Shown here: in pieces, positions 34,583-43,676 of the stretch | Layout of the letters: every line of letters starts with the position of its first letter | Numbering within the stretch: position 1 is the first letter of the stretch | NCBI RefSeq assembly: GCF_017640745.1 | Contig: NZ_JAEPQA010000008.1 | Location: forward strand, 1 to 64,000 | Direction of reading: 5' to 3' | Length of the DNA: 64,000 nt | Source of the DNA: Nisaea sp. | GTDB taxonomy: Bacteria; Pseudomonadota; Alphaproteobacteria; Thalassobaculales; Thalassobaculaceae | Position numbers and translations under genes: made by a program | Notes under the pieces: generated by a model | Databases searched by the model: none | Seen by the model: only the letters and a program-made list of their open reading frames with translations | What the model was told of the DNA's origin: nothing

Positions 34583-36004
34583 TTACGCCGGGCGCGGCTG
34601 GATCGGCGGCTGGACATCGTCCGGGATCGGGCAACGATACGGCGTCTTCGCGGTCTTCGCGGCGTGATCCGCCTTGGCCGCTGCCATCAGCTCCGCGTCG
34701 CGCAGCAGGTCGACGGCGGTGCCCGCCATGACCTTGGCCGCATAAATCATTCCCTTGTGCGCCGCCGGCGCCATGCCCTGCGCCGTCATCTGCCAGGAAT
34801 GACCCGGCGTGCCGATCGCCTGGGTCGCGACCCGCGCCTCGATCGTCGGCACCACCCAGCTGACGTCCGACACGTCGGTCGACCCCGGCATGGAGACGCC
34901 CTTGACCTCGAGCGGCACGATGAAGTCGCAGAGCGGCGTGTTCTCGCGCTCCTCGACCCCGGCCTTGCGGTATTCGTTGGCGATGTCCTGTTCGGTCAGG
35001 GTCGCCTGGATCTCGGCCGCGTATTTCCGGTCCTCGGCGTCGAACGGCACCGGCCCCAGGCGCTGCATGTTCTCGTAGAGCGCCTTCTCGAGCGGCGCGT
35101 TGGCGAGCATGTTCGAGACCGCGCTGACGATTTTCCAGGTCATCTTGGTCTCGGTCATCAAAGCCGCGCCTTCGGCGACCTTCTTCACCCGCTCGACCAG
35201 TTCCCGCATGCCGGCAAGATCGCGCGCCCGTACGGCGTGGCGCACCTTGGCGAAACCCTGCACCACGTTCGGCGCGACGCCGCCGCCGTCGAGCATCGCG
35301 TAGTGGATGCGCGCGTCGGACGGCATGTGCTCGCGCATGTAGTTGACGCCGATATTCATCAGCTCCACCGCGTCGAGCGCGCTGCGGCCGAGATGCGGCG
35401 CGCTGGAAGCGTGGCTGGAACGGCCGTGGAAGGAGAAGTCGATCCGCGTGTTGGCGAGCGAGTTGGCGAGCCCGACACGGGTGACACCGGCCGGGTGCCA
35501 GGTGACCGCCGCATCAACATCGTCGAAGGCGCCGGCGCGGACCATGAAGCCCTTCGCCGCCCCACCCTCTTCCGCCGGACAGCCGTAATAGCGCACGCGG
35601 CCGGGGGTGCCAGTCTTCTCCAGCCAGTCCTTCAGGCCGGCGGCGGCGAGCAAAGCGGCGGAACCGAGCAGATTGTGGCCGCAACCGTGGCCATGCCCGC
35701 CGGGCTCGACCTCTTTAGGCTCGGCGATATTGGCGACCTGGCTGAGGCCGGGCAGCGCATCGTACTCGCCGAGCACGGCGATCACCGGACCGCCCTCGCC
35801 CGCCTCGCCCATCACCGCCGTGGGGATGCCACCGACGTTCTCCGTCACGCGGAAGCCGTACTGCTCCAGCATCTTCCGGTGCTCCTCGACGGAGCGGTAT
35901 TCGGTATAGGCGATCTCGGGCATGCCCCAGATCCGGTCCGACAGGCCGATGAAATCCTCGCGGTGCTCGTCGACAAGATCCCAGATCAGTTCGGCATTCG
36001 ACAT
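34583..36004 (-). CDS. M20 family amidohydrolase (AbgB-like)
   Basis: A 473-residue M20D-type amidohydrolase similar to AbgB, a subunit of p-aminobenzoyl-glutamate hydrolase. The metal site motif GHGHGCGHNLLG is near residue 103, followed by CPAEEGGAAKGF and the lid-domain segment HGRSSHASSAPHLGRSALD. GGAGAG precedes the ATG. A lone gene here without an AbgA partner, so it may act as a homodimer on another N-acyl amino acid. Adjacent intergenic stretches (131 and 233 bases) show nothing coding. Confidence 0.87.
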   Translation of the reverse strand: MSNAELIWDLVDEHREDFIGLSDRIWGMPEIAYTEYRSVEEHRKMLEQYGFRVTENVGGIPTAVMGEAGEGGPVIAVLGEYDALPGLSQVANIAEPKEVEPGGHGHGCGHNLLGSAALLAAAGLKDWLEKTGTPGRVRYYGCPAEEGGAAKGFMVRAGAFDDVDAAVTWHPAGVTRVGLANSLANTRIDFSFHGRSSHASSAPHLGRSALDAVELMNIGVNYMREHMPSDARIHYAMLDGGGVAPNVVQGFAKVRHAVRARDLAGMRELVERVKKVAEGAALMTETKMTWKIVSAVSNMLANAPLEKALYENMQRLGPVPFDAEDRKYAAEIQATLTEQDIANEYRKAGVEERENTPLCDFIVPLEVKGVSMPGSTDVSDVSWVVPTIEARVATQAIGTPGHSWQMTAQGMAPAAHKGMIYAAKVMAGTAVDLLRDAELMAAAKADHAAKTAKTPYRCPIPDDVQPPIQPRPA

Positions 36005-36237
36005 GGCGCTCTCTCTCCTGGACGCATTTTCTGACCGGCGCGGAAAAGGCGGGAACACGGAGGCCGCGCGGGGTGAGTAGGAAGGGCGGAAACGATGCGC
36101 CCGGCGATATGGGCGGTCAAGCGCAACGGGTCCGTCCCGGCCGGGAAGAGCGTCGTTCCCCGGGCGCGCTAATTTTACACGTTCCCACTTTGTTCCGAGT
36201 GCTAGAGTGCCCGCCTTGGTTTCGGGAGGCCGCAGAG

Positions 36238-37068
36238 ATGCAAACACGCGAACAGAAATTCGAACGCTTCAAGGCCCTGCATGAACGGGACAGCGCATTT
36301 GTCATGCCGAACCCGTGGGATGCAGGAACCACGCGCCTGCTCGCCCATTGCGGCTTCGAGGCGCTGGCGACGACCAGCGCCGGTTACGCCTTCGCCGTCG
36401 GCAAGCGCGATTCCTTCGCCGGTCTCACCCGTGAAGAACTGCTGGAGAACGCGCGGATGATCGTCGAGGCGACCGACCTTCCGGTTTCGGCGGATCTGGA
36501 GGACGGTTTCGGCGCCGCGCCCGAAGCCTGCGCCGAAACCATCCGGCTCGCCTGCGAGGCGGGTCTGGTCGGCGGATCGATAGAAGATGCGACCGGAGAC
36601 GACGACCGGCCGATCTTCGAAGTCGAGGAGGCTGCCGACCGTATCCGCGCGGCAACGGAAGCCGCGGCGGGACGATCGTTTCTTCTCACCGCGCGGGCCG
36701 AGAACTATTTCTGCGGCCGGCCCGGGCTCGGCGAGACGATCAAACGCCTTCAGGCCTATTCCGAGGCCGGCGCCGACGTGCTCTACGCCCCCGGCCTGCC
36801 GGGCCTGGAAGCGATCCGAACGGTCTGCCGCGAAGTCGACAAACCGGTGAACGTCCTGATGGGGCTGCAGGGCGCGACCTATACCGTCGCCGAGCTTTCG
36901 GAGGCCGGCGCCCGCCGGATCAGCGTCGGCGGATCCTTCGCCCGGGCGGCGCTCGGCGCGCTGAAAAGAGCCGCCGAGGAAGTGCTGCAGCGGGGAACCT
37001 TCACCTACGCGGCGGACGCCATTCCGAACCAGGAGATCACCGAACTCATGTCCGCGGAAAAGCGCTGA
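36238..37068 (+). CDS. Isocitrate lyase/PEP mutase superfamily protein
   Basis: A 276-residue TIM-barrel enzyme. Recognisable parts are MPNPWDAGTTRLL, the Mg-binding SADLEDGFG near residue 84, GGSIEDATGD, and ARAENYFCG. The isocitrate-lyase KKCGH motif is absent, so it is not a classical lyase; relatives include oxaloacetate decarboxylase-like and phosphonopyruvate hydrolase-like enzymes. A GGGAGG site lies before the ATG. Convergent with the YmdB-like gene, 25 bases apart. Confidence 0.85.
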   Translation: MQTREQKFERFKALHERDSAFVMPNPWDAGTTRLLAHCGFEALATTSAGYAFAVGKRDSFAGLTREELLENARMIVEATDLPVSADLEDGFGAAPEACAETIRLACEAGLVGGSIEDATGDDDRPIFEVEEAADRIRAATEAAAGRSFLLTARAENYFCGRPGLGETIKRLQAYSEAGADVLYAPGLPGLEAIRTVCREVDKPVNVLMGLQGATYTVAELSEAGARRISVGGSFARAALGALKRAAEEVLQRGTFTYAADAIPNQEITELMSAEKR

Positions 37069-37093
37069 CCAAGAGGCCGGAGGCGGCGGCGGA

Positions 37094-37909
37094 TCAGATC
37101 TGCGGCACGGTTTCGGAAAGCAGGCCGCCGAGCCGTACCGGCGCGGCTGCCGTCGCAAGGCCGGTTGCATCGTCGCTGACCACCAGCAGGCCAGCGACCG
37201 TCGCCGGTCCGTCGGCAGGCTCGAGACGCGCACGCGCGGTCTTCGAGAGGAAGCGCTCCAACGGAGCCTCCTTCTTCATCCCGATCACGCTGTCGTAGCA
37301 GCCGCACATGCCGGCATCGGTCATGTAGGCGGTGCCTCCGGGCAGCACCATGTGATCCGCGGTCGGGATATGGGTGTGGGTACCGACGACCGCGCTCGCC
37401 CGGCCGTCGAGGAAATGTCCGAGCGCCAGTTTCTCTGACGTCGCCTCGCCGTGCATGTCGATGAAGATGAAGTCGGCGCCATAGCCGAGCGGACATTCCT
37501 CGACGATCTTCTCCGCGGCGAGGAAAGGGCATTCGGCGCTGTCCATGAACAGGCGCAGGGCGATATTGGCGACCAGCACGTGGCGGCCGTCCTGCGTCGC
37601 GTAGAGACCGCTGCCCTTGCCGTTCGTCTCCGGCGGATAGTTGGCCGGGCGCAGCAGGCGCGGCTCGGCGTCGAAATAGGTCAGGATCTCGCGCTTGTCG
37701 AAGGCATGGTTGCCCGTGGTGACGACATCGGCGCCGGCATCGAACAAAGCCTCGGCAATTTCCGGCGTGATGCCGAAGCCGCCGGCGGAATTCTCGCCGT
37801 TGACGATGACGAAATCCACCGCGAGCTGCTCGCGCAGTTCCGGAAGACGGTCCTGCACCGCCTCGCGCCCGGCGCGGCCCACGACATCTCCGAGAAAAAG
37901 TACGCGCAA
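37094..37909 (-). CDS. YmdB-like metallophosphoesterase (TIGR00282 family)
   Basis: A 271-residue calcineurin-like phosphoesterase: LFLGDVVGRAGR at the N-terminus, VNGENSAGGFGIT, TTGNHAFDKRE, FIDMHGEATSEK and GTHTHIPTAD supply the two-metal ligands. Bacillus YmdB hydrolyses cyclic nucleotides and affects sporulation and motility; alphaproteobacterial roles are untested. It lies 3 bases after the 5-FCL gene in the DUF4164-zapA-6S-fau run. Confidence 0.92.
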   Translation of the reverse strand: MRVLFLGDVVGRAGREAVQDRLPELREQLAVDFVIVNGENSAGGFGITPEIAEALFDAGADVVTTGNHAFDKREILTYFDAEPRLLRPANYPPETNGKGSGLYATQDGRHVLVANIALRLFMDSAECPFLAAEKIVEECPLGYGADFIFIDMHGEATSEKLALGHFLDGRASAVVGTHTHIPTADHMVLPGGTAYMTDAGMCGCYDSVIGMKKEAPLERFLSKTARARLEPADGPATVAGLLVVSDDATGLATAAAPVRLGGLLSETVPQI

Positions 37910-37912
37910 GGT

Positions 37913-38572
37913 TCAGGCCTTTCCGAAATGGGTGACGCGGGCTTCGGTCAGCAAAGCGTCGAGCTGCTGGTCCGTCGCCTCGCGCGGGACCGCGGCGACG
38001 CGCTGTGCTTCATAGGCGAGGCCGATCGCGCGGACGGAGCTGGAGACCCGCAGTTTCTCGAGAGTCCGGTCATAGAACCCGCCGCCATAGCCGAGACGGT
38101 AGCCCGCCTCGTCAAAAGCCAGCATCGGGACGAGCAGGGTGTCCGGCTCGAGTTCCGGCGCGCCGATATCGGGCACCAGACCACCGAGGCCGTGCTTGAC
38201 CAGATGCGCGCCCGGGCCCCAGAGCCGGAAGGCGAGCGGTGCGGCCTTCCGCACGACCACCGGCAGCACGATCCGGTGTCCCTTCGCATGCAGCGCGAGC
38301 ATCAGAGGGCGCGGGTCGATCTCGGAGCGGAACGGCCAGTAGGCGGCGACAATGGAAGCCGGGGCAAGTTCGAAGCTTGTGAGGAAGCTGTCGCGGATGA
38401 TTTCGCCCGCACAGTCCGAAAGCGCGGCATGCGCCTGCTGCCGGCGCTCCTCGATCGTCTTTCGCAAGGCCGCCTTTTCGGCGTCGATGCGGTCAGTCGA
38501 TGTCGTGGCGTTCGGCGCGGGATTCGGCAATGGCCGTCTTTCGTCTGGAATAAAACTGGACGGCGCCGCCAC
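37913..38572 (-). CDS. fau: 5-formyltetrahydrofolate cyclo-ligase
   Basis: A 219-residue ATP-dependent MTHFS/5-FCL that converts 5-formyl-THF to 5,10-methenyl-THF. It has the substrate and ATP-binding segment GYGGGFYDR near residue 160 and KAALRKTIEERR at the start of the fold. The called GTG start sits 13 bases beyond the 6S RNA end and adds about 28 non-conserved residues; a TTG at codon 15 is an alternative. Location directly after 6S RNA mirrors ssrS-ygfA in E. coli. Confidence 0.88.
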   Translation of the reverse strand: MAAPSSFIPDERRPLPNPAPNATTSTDRIDAEKAALRKTIEERRQQAHAALSDCAGEIIRDSFLTSFELAPASIVAAYWPFRSEIDPRPLMLALHAKGHRIVLPVVVRKAAPLAFRLWGPGAHLVKHGLGGLVPDIGAPELEPDTLLVPMLAFDEAGYRLGYGGGFYDRTLEKLRVSSSVRAIGLAYEAQRVAAVPREATDQQLDALLTEARVTHFGKA

Positions 38573-38584
38573 GACCGTTGGCCG

Positions 38585-38725
38585 AGATAATCCTCTGTGG
38601 CCTGCAAAGCAGGTGGGCGCCGCATACCGGAACCACGGTCCCGGCAGAGACAGCTCCCGAAGGATCGTTTATAGCCCCAGGGATTGTGAGGCCTGACGCA
38701 TCGCGCAGCTACCGTCCGAGGACAT
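38585..38725 (-). ncRNA. ssrS: 6S RNA
   Basis: The interval between zapA and the 5-FCL gene holds no reading frame but is G+C-rich and structured. Its ends pair (TCCTC at the 5' side, 38718-38722, with GAGGA at the 3' side, 38591-38595, read on the minus strand), and the 3' arm carries a GCGCCCACCTGC-TTTGCAGG segment as in alphaproteobacterial 6S RNAs. Synteny zapA-ssrS-fau is the strongest argument. 6S RNA binds housekeeping RNA polymerase in stationary phase. Ends are approximate. Confidence 0.72.
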
Positions 38726-38727
38726 AT

Positions 38728-39060
38728 CTAGGCGCGTTCAAGCTGGTCTGCAATGCTCTCGATTCGTCCGGCCATCGCATTCAGCGCGGCGGCGATCTTC
38801 TCCTCGCTCTCGCCGATCGGGCTCGCCCCGTTCTCGGACGCCATCTCGGCTTCGATCTCGCGCAGGTCGACAAGCTCGTCCGCGATCAGCAGCGAGGCCA
38901 TGACGAGAAGGCGCGTGTCGCCGATCTGGCCGATCTGCTCGACCAGGTCCTTCACATGGGAATCCACCATGGCGGCGAGACTGGCGATCCGGCTCTCCTG
39001 CCCATCCTCGCAGGCGATGCGGTAGTTCTTGCCGTTGATGGTAATCTCGACCTGGGCCAC
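38728..39060 (-). CDS. zapA: Cell division protein ZapA
   Basis: A 110-residue ZapA: N-terminal beta region ITINGKNYRIACEDGQE, then ASLAAMVDSHVKDL and a C-terminal coiled coil. ZapA bundles FtsZ filaments at the division ring. It follows the DUF4164-like gene by 4 bases and precedes 6S RNA. Confidence 0.93.
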   Translation of the reverse strand: MAQVEITINGKNYRIACEDGQESRIASLAAMVDSHVKDLVEQIGQIGDTRLLVMASLLIADELVDLREIEAEMASENGASPIGESEEKIAAALNAMAGRIESIADQLERA

Positions 39061-39064
39061 CGGC

Positions 39065-39286
39065 TTATCCTTCCAGCACGAATTTCAGGCGGCCGATGGT
39101 CTTGTCCAGCTTCTCGCTGACCTCATCGGTGACCTTGGAGAGTTCGGCATATTCCTTCTTCGCCGCGTCGAGCTCCGCCTGAAGTTCGGCAGAACGGGAG
39201 CTGAGTTCGAGGGCCTTGTGCGCGGCATCGTCGAGCCGTTCGATCGCGGCTTCGAGGCGTGCGGCGGCGGAATCGAGTCGGGACAT
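39065..39286 (-). CDS. Small coiled-coil protein (DUF4164-like)
   Basis: A 73-residue, almost entirely helical heptad-rich protein (LEAAIERLDDAAHKALEL, then ELQAELDAAKKEYAEL). Small proteins of this kind occupy the slot before zapA in many alphaproteobacteria and probably act with ZapA or FtsZ; that is inference. First gene of the run to fau. Confidence 0.8.
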   Translation of the reverse strand: MSRLDSAAARLEAAIERLDDAAHKALELSSRSAELQAELDAAKKEYAELSKVTDEVSEKLDKTIGRLKFVLEG

Positions 39287-39342
39287 CCGGTCCTGTCCTT
39301 AAAAAACGCTTGATTTTCGGGCGTCCCGCGCCCGGCGGCGGA

Positions 39343-39372
39343 AGCATACAAACTGCAATATCAAGGCGTCAA
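39343..39372 (-). promoter_or_regulatory. Predicted housekeeping promoter for the DUF4164-zapA-6S-fau run
   Basis: Read on the minus strand: -35 TTGACG (39367-39372), an 18-base spacer, and -10 TATGCT (39343-39348), 57 bases before the ATG of the DUF4164-like gene. Divergent from tkt. Confidence 0.5.
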
Positions 39373-39416
39373 CGCGCGGCCTCGGCGGACCGCATCATCC
39401 GCCACCAACTCCGGAG

Positions 39417-39464
39417 TTGACTGCACGGGGGCAGGACGGCATTTTCACCCCGCCTTTCCGGGGT
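39417..39464 (+). promoter_or_regulatory. Possible tkt promoter and leader hairpin
   Basis: TTGACT (39417-39422), 17 bases, then a weak -10 CATTTT (39440-39445). Directly after it is a 6-bp hairpin (ACCCCG 39447-39452 with CGGGGT 39459-39464). About 90 bases of leader remain before tkt, with no coding signal. Weak -10, so tentative. Confidence 0.3.
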
Positions 39465-39557
39465 AGAGACCACCTTGTGCGCCCGCCCCGTTCATCAGAT
39501 GCGGCCTCCCGTCCGGACCGGTCCGGGGAAGGGCGCCGCCGAACAGAATTGACGCCC

Positions 39558-41576
39558 ATGAACACGACATCTTCTGCTGCAAGCGACGGTTCGGGAAGCG
39601 CCGTTTCGCACGACATGCTCGCGAACGCGATCCGCGCGCTTTCGATGGACGCGGTGGAGAAGGCCAAGTCCGGCCATCCCGGCATGCCGATGGGCATGGC
39701 CGACGTGGCCACCGTGCTGTTCTCGGAATTCCTGAACTACGATCCCAAGGCACCGGACTGGGCGGACCGCGACCGTTTCATCCTCTCCGCCGGCCACGGC
39801 TCGATGCTGATCTACTCGCTGCTGCATCTGACCGGCTATGACGACGTCACGCTCGACGAGATCAAGAATTTCCGACAGCTCGGGTCGAAGACCCCGGGCC
39901 ATCCGGAATTCGGCCATACGCAGGGCGTCGAGACCACCACCGGCCCGCTCGGACAGGGCTTCGCCAATGCCGTCGGCATGGCGCTCGCCGAGCGCATGAC
40001 CAATGCCCGCTTCGGCGACGACCTGGTCGACCATTACACCTACGTGATCGCCGGCGACGGCTGCCTGATGGAAGGCATCAGCCACGAGGCCGCCTCGATG
40101 GCCGGCCACCTGAAGCTCGGCAAGCTGATCGTGCTGTTCGACGATAACGGCATCTCGATCGACGGTTCGACCGACCTCTCGGTCTCCGACGACCAGCTGA
40201 TGCGCTTCGAGGCCTACGGCTGGGACACCAGCCGGGTCGACGGCCACGATGCGGAAGCGATTTCCGCTGCGATCGAGGCCGCGCGGGCAGACGACCGCCC
40301 GTCCCTGATCGCCTGCCGCACCAAGATCGGTTTCGGTGCGCCGACCAAGGAAGGCAAGTCCTCCTCCCACGGCGCCCCGCTCGGTGCGGACGAGATCGCC
40401 GGCGCCCGCGAAAATCTCGGCTGGAGCGCAGGTCCGTTCGAAATCCCGGCCGAGGTGCTGGACGCCTGGCGCGCCATCGGCGCGGAGCGAGCCGGCGCGC
40501 ATGTCGCCTGGACCGCGCGCTATGACAGCGCCGATGCGGCGACCCGCAAGGCGTTCGACGCGGCGATGTCCGGCAAGCTGCCGGAAGGCGCCGAAGAGGC
40601 GATCAAGGACCTGATTGCGAAACACGCCGCGGAAAAGCCGAAACTTGCCACCCGCGTCGCCTCGCAGAAGGCGCTGGAAGCGCTGCAGCCTGCGATCCCG
40701 GAACTGGTCGGCGGCTCGGCCGATCTCACCGGCTCGAACAATACGAAGGTCGGCGGCCAGGACGCGGTGAAGGCCGGCGACTACAGCGGACACTACATCT
40801 ATTACGGCGTGCGCGAGCATGCGATGGCCGCCGCGATGAACGGCATGGCGCTGCATGGCGGGCTGATCCCCTATGGCGGCACCTTCCTCGTCTTCACCGA
40901 CTATTGCCGCCCGTCGATCCGCCTCTCCGCGCTGATGGGGCTCCGCGTCATCTATGTCATGACGCACGATTCCATCGGCCTCGGCGAGGACGGTCCGACG
41001 CACCAGCCGGTCGAGCATGTCGCCGCGCTGCGCGCCATCCCGAACCTCAACGTGTTCCGCCCGGCGGACGCGATCGAGACGGCGGAATGCTGGCTCGCCG
41101 CGCTGCAGGACGAGCACCGGCCGTCGATCCTCGCGCTGACCCGCCAGGGCCTGCCGACGGTGCGGGACGGCGACACGTCGGAAAACCTCTCCGCCAAGGG
41201 CGGCTACGTCCTGGCAGACGCCTCGGGCGCCCGCAAGGTGACAATCCTCGCCACCGGTTCCGAGGTCGAGATCGCGCTCGCCGCGAAGGCCGCGCTCGAC
41301 GCCGACGGCATCGCCACCGCCGTCGTCTCCATGCCCTCGATCGAGCGCTTCACCGCGCAGGACGCCGCCTACCGCAAGCAGGTGCTCGGCGCCAGCAGCC
41401 TCATGGTCGCGGTCGAGGCCGGTATCCGGCAGAGCTGGGACGGGCTGATCGGGCTCGACGGCATTTTCGTCGGCATGAACTCATTCGGCGCGTCCGCGCC
41501 TTACGACGACCTCTACAAGCATTTCGGCATCACCAGCGATGCCATTGTGGCCGAGGTCAAGAAGCGTCTGGGATGA
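39558..41576 (+). CDS. tkt: Transketolase
   Basis: A 672-residue thiamine-diphosphate enzyme of the pentose phosphate path: [13 protein letters not shown] near residue 36, the ThDP motif GDGCLMEG near 167, and the pyrimidine-domain segment [14 protein letters not shown] plus [16 protein letters not shown]. It moves two-carbon units between ketoses and aldoses. ATG at 39558 chosen; a later in-frame ATG at 39615 starts nearer the conserved core. A terminator-like hairpin separates it from gap. Confidence 0.95.
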   Translation: MNTTSSAASDGSGSAVSHDMLANAIRALSMDAVEKAKSGHPGMPMGMADVATVLFSEFLNYDPKAPDWADRDRFILSAGHGSMLIYSLLHLTGYDDVTLDEIKNFRQLGSKTPGHPEFGHTQGVETTTGPLGQGFANAVGMALAERMTNARFGDDLVDHYTYVIAGDGCLMEGISHEAASMAGHLKLGKLIVLFDDNGISIDGSTDLSVSDDQLMRFEAYGWDTSRVDGHDAEAISAAIEAARADDRPSLIACRTKIGFGAPTKEGKSSSHGAPLGADEIAGARENLGWSAGPFEIPAEVLDAWRAIGAERAGAHVAWTARYDSADAATRKAFDAAMSGKLPEGAEEAIKDLIAKHAAEKPKLATRVASQKALEALQPAIPELVGGSADLTGSNNTKVGGQDAVKAGDYSGHYIYYGVREHAMAAAMNGMALHGGLIPYGGTFLVFTDYCRPSIRLSALMGLRVIYVMTHDSIGLGEDGPTHQPVEHVAALRAIPNLNVFRPADAIETAECWLAALQDEHRPSILALTRQGLPTVRDGDTSENLSAKGGYVLADASGARKVTILATGSEVEIALAAKAALDADGIATAVVSMPSIERFTAQDAAYRKQVLGASSLMVAVEAGIRQSWDGLIGLDGIFVGMNSFGASAPYDDLYKHFGITSDAIVAEVKKRLG

Positions 41577-41585
41577 TCCCACCAT

Positions 41586-41612
41586 CGCCGCCCCCGACGG
41601 GGCGGCGTTTTT
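41586..41612 (+). terminator. Terminator-like hairpin between tkt and gap
   Basis: A 9-bp G+C stem (41586-41594 with 41599-41607), 4-base loop, then five T. Only 30 bases remain to the gap start, so it either makes gap depend on an internal promoter or acts as a partial attenuator. Confidence 0.8.
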
Positions 41613-41642
41613 GTACGAGCGTGAAAGTCAGGAGGAAATCTG

Positions 41643-42650
41643 ATGAGCGTTAATGTTGCCATCAACGGGTTCGGGCGGATCGGCCGTCTGGTTCTGAGGG
41701 CACTCGCCGAGAGCGGTCGCGACGATATCAAGGTCGTTGCCATCAACGATCTGGGACCGGTCGCGACGAACGCACATCTGCTGAAATGGGACAGCAATCA
41801 CGGCCGCTTCCCGTTCGACGTGAAGGTCGACGGTGACACCATCGATTACGGCAAGGGCCCGATCAAAGTGACCGCCGAGCGCGACCCGGCGAACCTGCCG
41901 CACAAGGATCTCAAGGTCGACATCGTGCTGGAATGCACCGGCCTCTTCACGAAGAAGGAAGATGCGGCGAAGCACATCTCCGCCGGCGCCAAGCGCGTGA
42001 TCATCTCGGCCCCGGGCACCGGCGTCGACCTCACCGTCGTCTACGGCGTGAACCACGACCAGATCACCGCCGAGCATACGGTGATCTCGAACGCCTCCTG
42101 CACCACCAACTGCCTTGCTCCGGTCGCCTACGTGCTGAACCAGGCCATCGGCATCGAGCGTGGCTACATGACCACGATCCACGCCTACACGGGCGACCAG
42201 CCGACGCTGGACACCATGCACAAGGATCTCTACCGGGCCCGTTCCGCGGCGACCTCGATGATCCCGACGAGCACCGGTGCGGCCAAGGCGGTCGGGCTCG
42301 TGCTGCCGGAACTCGCCGGGAAGCTCGACGGCTCCTCCATCCGTGTGCCGACGGCAAATGTCAGCCTGATCGACCTGAAATTCACGCCGAAGCGCGACAC
42401 CACCGTCGAAGAGGTCAACAAGGCGATCATCGATGCCGCCAACGGCAAGCTGAAGGGCGTCCTCGGCACCAATGACGAGCCGCTGGTCTCCATCGACTTC
42501 AATCACAATCCGAACAGCTCCACCTTCGACCTGAAGCAGACCCAGGTGATCGAGGGCAAGCTGGTGCGGGTGGTCAGCTGGTACGACAACGAATGGGGCT
42601 TCTCCAACCGCATGCTGGATACCACCGCAGCGGTCGCGGCGACGCTCTAA
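41643..42650 (+). CDS. gap: Glyceraldehyde-3-phosphate dehydrogenase, type I
   Basis: A 335-residue phosphorylating GAPDH: NAD motif [10 protein letters not shown], catalytic Cys153 in [12 protein letters not shown], and C-terminal [13 protein letters not shown]. The INDL segment after beta-2 favours NAD over NADP. An AGGAGG ribosome-binding site is at 41630-41635. Second gene of the carbon cluster; pgk, which usually follows, is missing. Confidence 0.96.
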   Translation: MSVNVAINGFGRIGRLVLRALAESGRDDIKVVAINDLGPVATNAHLLKWDSNHGRFPFDVKVDGDTIDYGKGPIKVTAERDPANLPHKDLKVDIVLECTGLFTKKEDAAKHISAGAKRVIISAPGTGVDLTVVYGVNHDQITAEHTVISNASCTTNCLAPVAYVLNQAIGIERGYMTTIHAYTGDQPTLDTMHKDLYRARSAATSMIPTSTGAAKAVGLVLPELAGKLDGSSIRVPTANVSLIDLKFTPKRDTTVEEVNKAIIDAANGKLKGVLGTNDEPLVSIDFNHNPNSSTFDLKQTQVIEGKLVRVVSWYDNEWGFSNRMLDTTAAVAATL

Positions 42651-42674
42651 CAAGCAAAGGGAAGGACAACGGCG

Positions 42675-43604
42675 ATGAAAATCACCCAGCGCGTCAAGCG
42701 CATCCTCGACGGTTATGAGAGCGACTGCCCGGGCACCAAGGCGAACCTCGCCCGCATCCTGATGCAGGGCAAGCTCGGCGGCACCGGCAAGCTCGTGATC
42801 CTGCCGGTCGACCAGGGCTTCGAGCACGGTCCGGCCCGCAGCTTCGCGCCGAACCCGGACGCCTACGATCCGCACTACCACTTCAAGCTGGCGATCGATG
42901 CGGGTCTCTCGGCCTATGCCGCCCCGCTCGGCATGATTGAGGCCGGTGCCGACACCTTCGCGGGCCAGATCCCGACGATCCTGAAGGTGAACAGCTCGAA
43001 CAGCCTCGCCCGCGACAAGGAAGGCCCGAGCCAGGCGCTGACCGGTTCGGTGCAGGAAGCGGTCCGTCTCGGCTGCTCCGCCATCGGCTTCACGATCTAT
43101 CCGGGCTCGGACAACGCCTTCGAGATGATGGGGCAGATCCGCGAGATGACCGAGGAAGCCAAGGCCTACGGCCTCGCGGTCGTGGTCTGGTCCTATCCGC
43201 GCGGCGGCGACCTCACCAAGAAGGGCGAGACCGCGGTCGATATCTGCGCCTATGCCGCCCACATGGCCGCCCTGCTCGGCGCCCACATCATCAAGGTGAA
43301 GCCGCCGACCGAGCATCTCGAGCTGGAGGCTGCGAAAAAGTCCTACGAGGCCAACAAGATCGCCATCGGCACGCTGGCCGAGCGCATCGAGCATGTCGTG
43401 AAGTCCTGCTTCAACGGCCGCCGCATCGTCGTGTTCTCAGGCGGCGAGGCGAAGGATCTCGACGGTCTCTACAACGAGATCCGCGGCCTGCGCGACGGCG
43501 GTGCCAACGGCTCGATCATTGGCCGCAACACCTTCCAGCGTCCGCGCGAGGAAGCGATGGCCATGCTCAACACCATCATCGACATCTACAAGGGCAAGGC
43601 GTAA
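42675..43604 (+). CDS. fbaB: Fructose-bisphosphate aldolase, class I (FbaB/DhnA type)
   Basis: A 309-residue class I aldolase of the archaeal/FbaB family, unrelated to the zinc class II enzyme. PVDQGFEHGPARSF lies near residue 44, and the Schiff-base Lys is probably in HIIKVKPPTE (residues 204-213). It interconverts fructose 1,6-bisphosphate with DHAP and G3P. It starts 24 bases after gap. A terminator follows it. Confidence 0.93.
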   Translation: MKITQRVKRILDGYESDCPGTKANLARILMQGKLGGTGKLVILPVDQGFEHGPARSFAPNPDAYDPHYHFKLAIDAGLSAYAAPLGMIEAGADTFAGQIPTILKVNSSNSLARDKEGPSQALTGSVQEAVRLGCSAIGFTIYPGSDNAFEMMGQIREMTEEAKAYGLAVVVWSYPRGGDLTKKGETAVDICAYAAHMAALLGAHIIKVKPPTEHLELEAAKKSYEANKIAIGTLAERIEHVVKSCFNGRRIVVFSGGEAKDLDGLYNEIRGLRDGGANGSIIGRNTFQRPREEAMAMLNTIIDIYKGKA

Positions 43605-43629
43605 ATCTACGCCTTGATCCTGCGTTTCG

Positions 43630-43658
43630 CGGCGCCCGCCTGACGCGGGCGCCGTTTT
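43630..43658 (+). terminator. Terminator-like hairpin between fba and thiE
   Basis: A 10-bp stem (43630-43639 with 43645-43654), 5-base loop, then TTTT. It lies 19 bases before the thiE start, so read-through would be needed for co-expression. Confidence 0.78.
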
Positions 43659-43676
43659 CGTCTGAAGAGCCGAAAC

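Noticed and set aside
36005-36237. Possible small gene between the AbgB-like and PEP-mutase-like genes
   Set aside because: Open frame is an upstream extension of the PEP-mutase-like gene without conserved sequence, and a good ribosome-binding site lies at the later ATG.
39447-39560. Riboswitch in the tkt leader
   Set aside because: Only one short hairpin and G+C-rich sequence; no match to a riboswitch core that I can recognise.
43605-43676. TPP riboswitch before thiE
   Set aside because: The 72-base gap contains only a terminator-type hairpin; the CTGAGA and other THI-box elements are missing.
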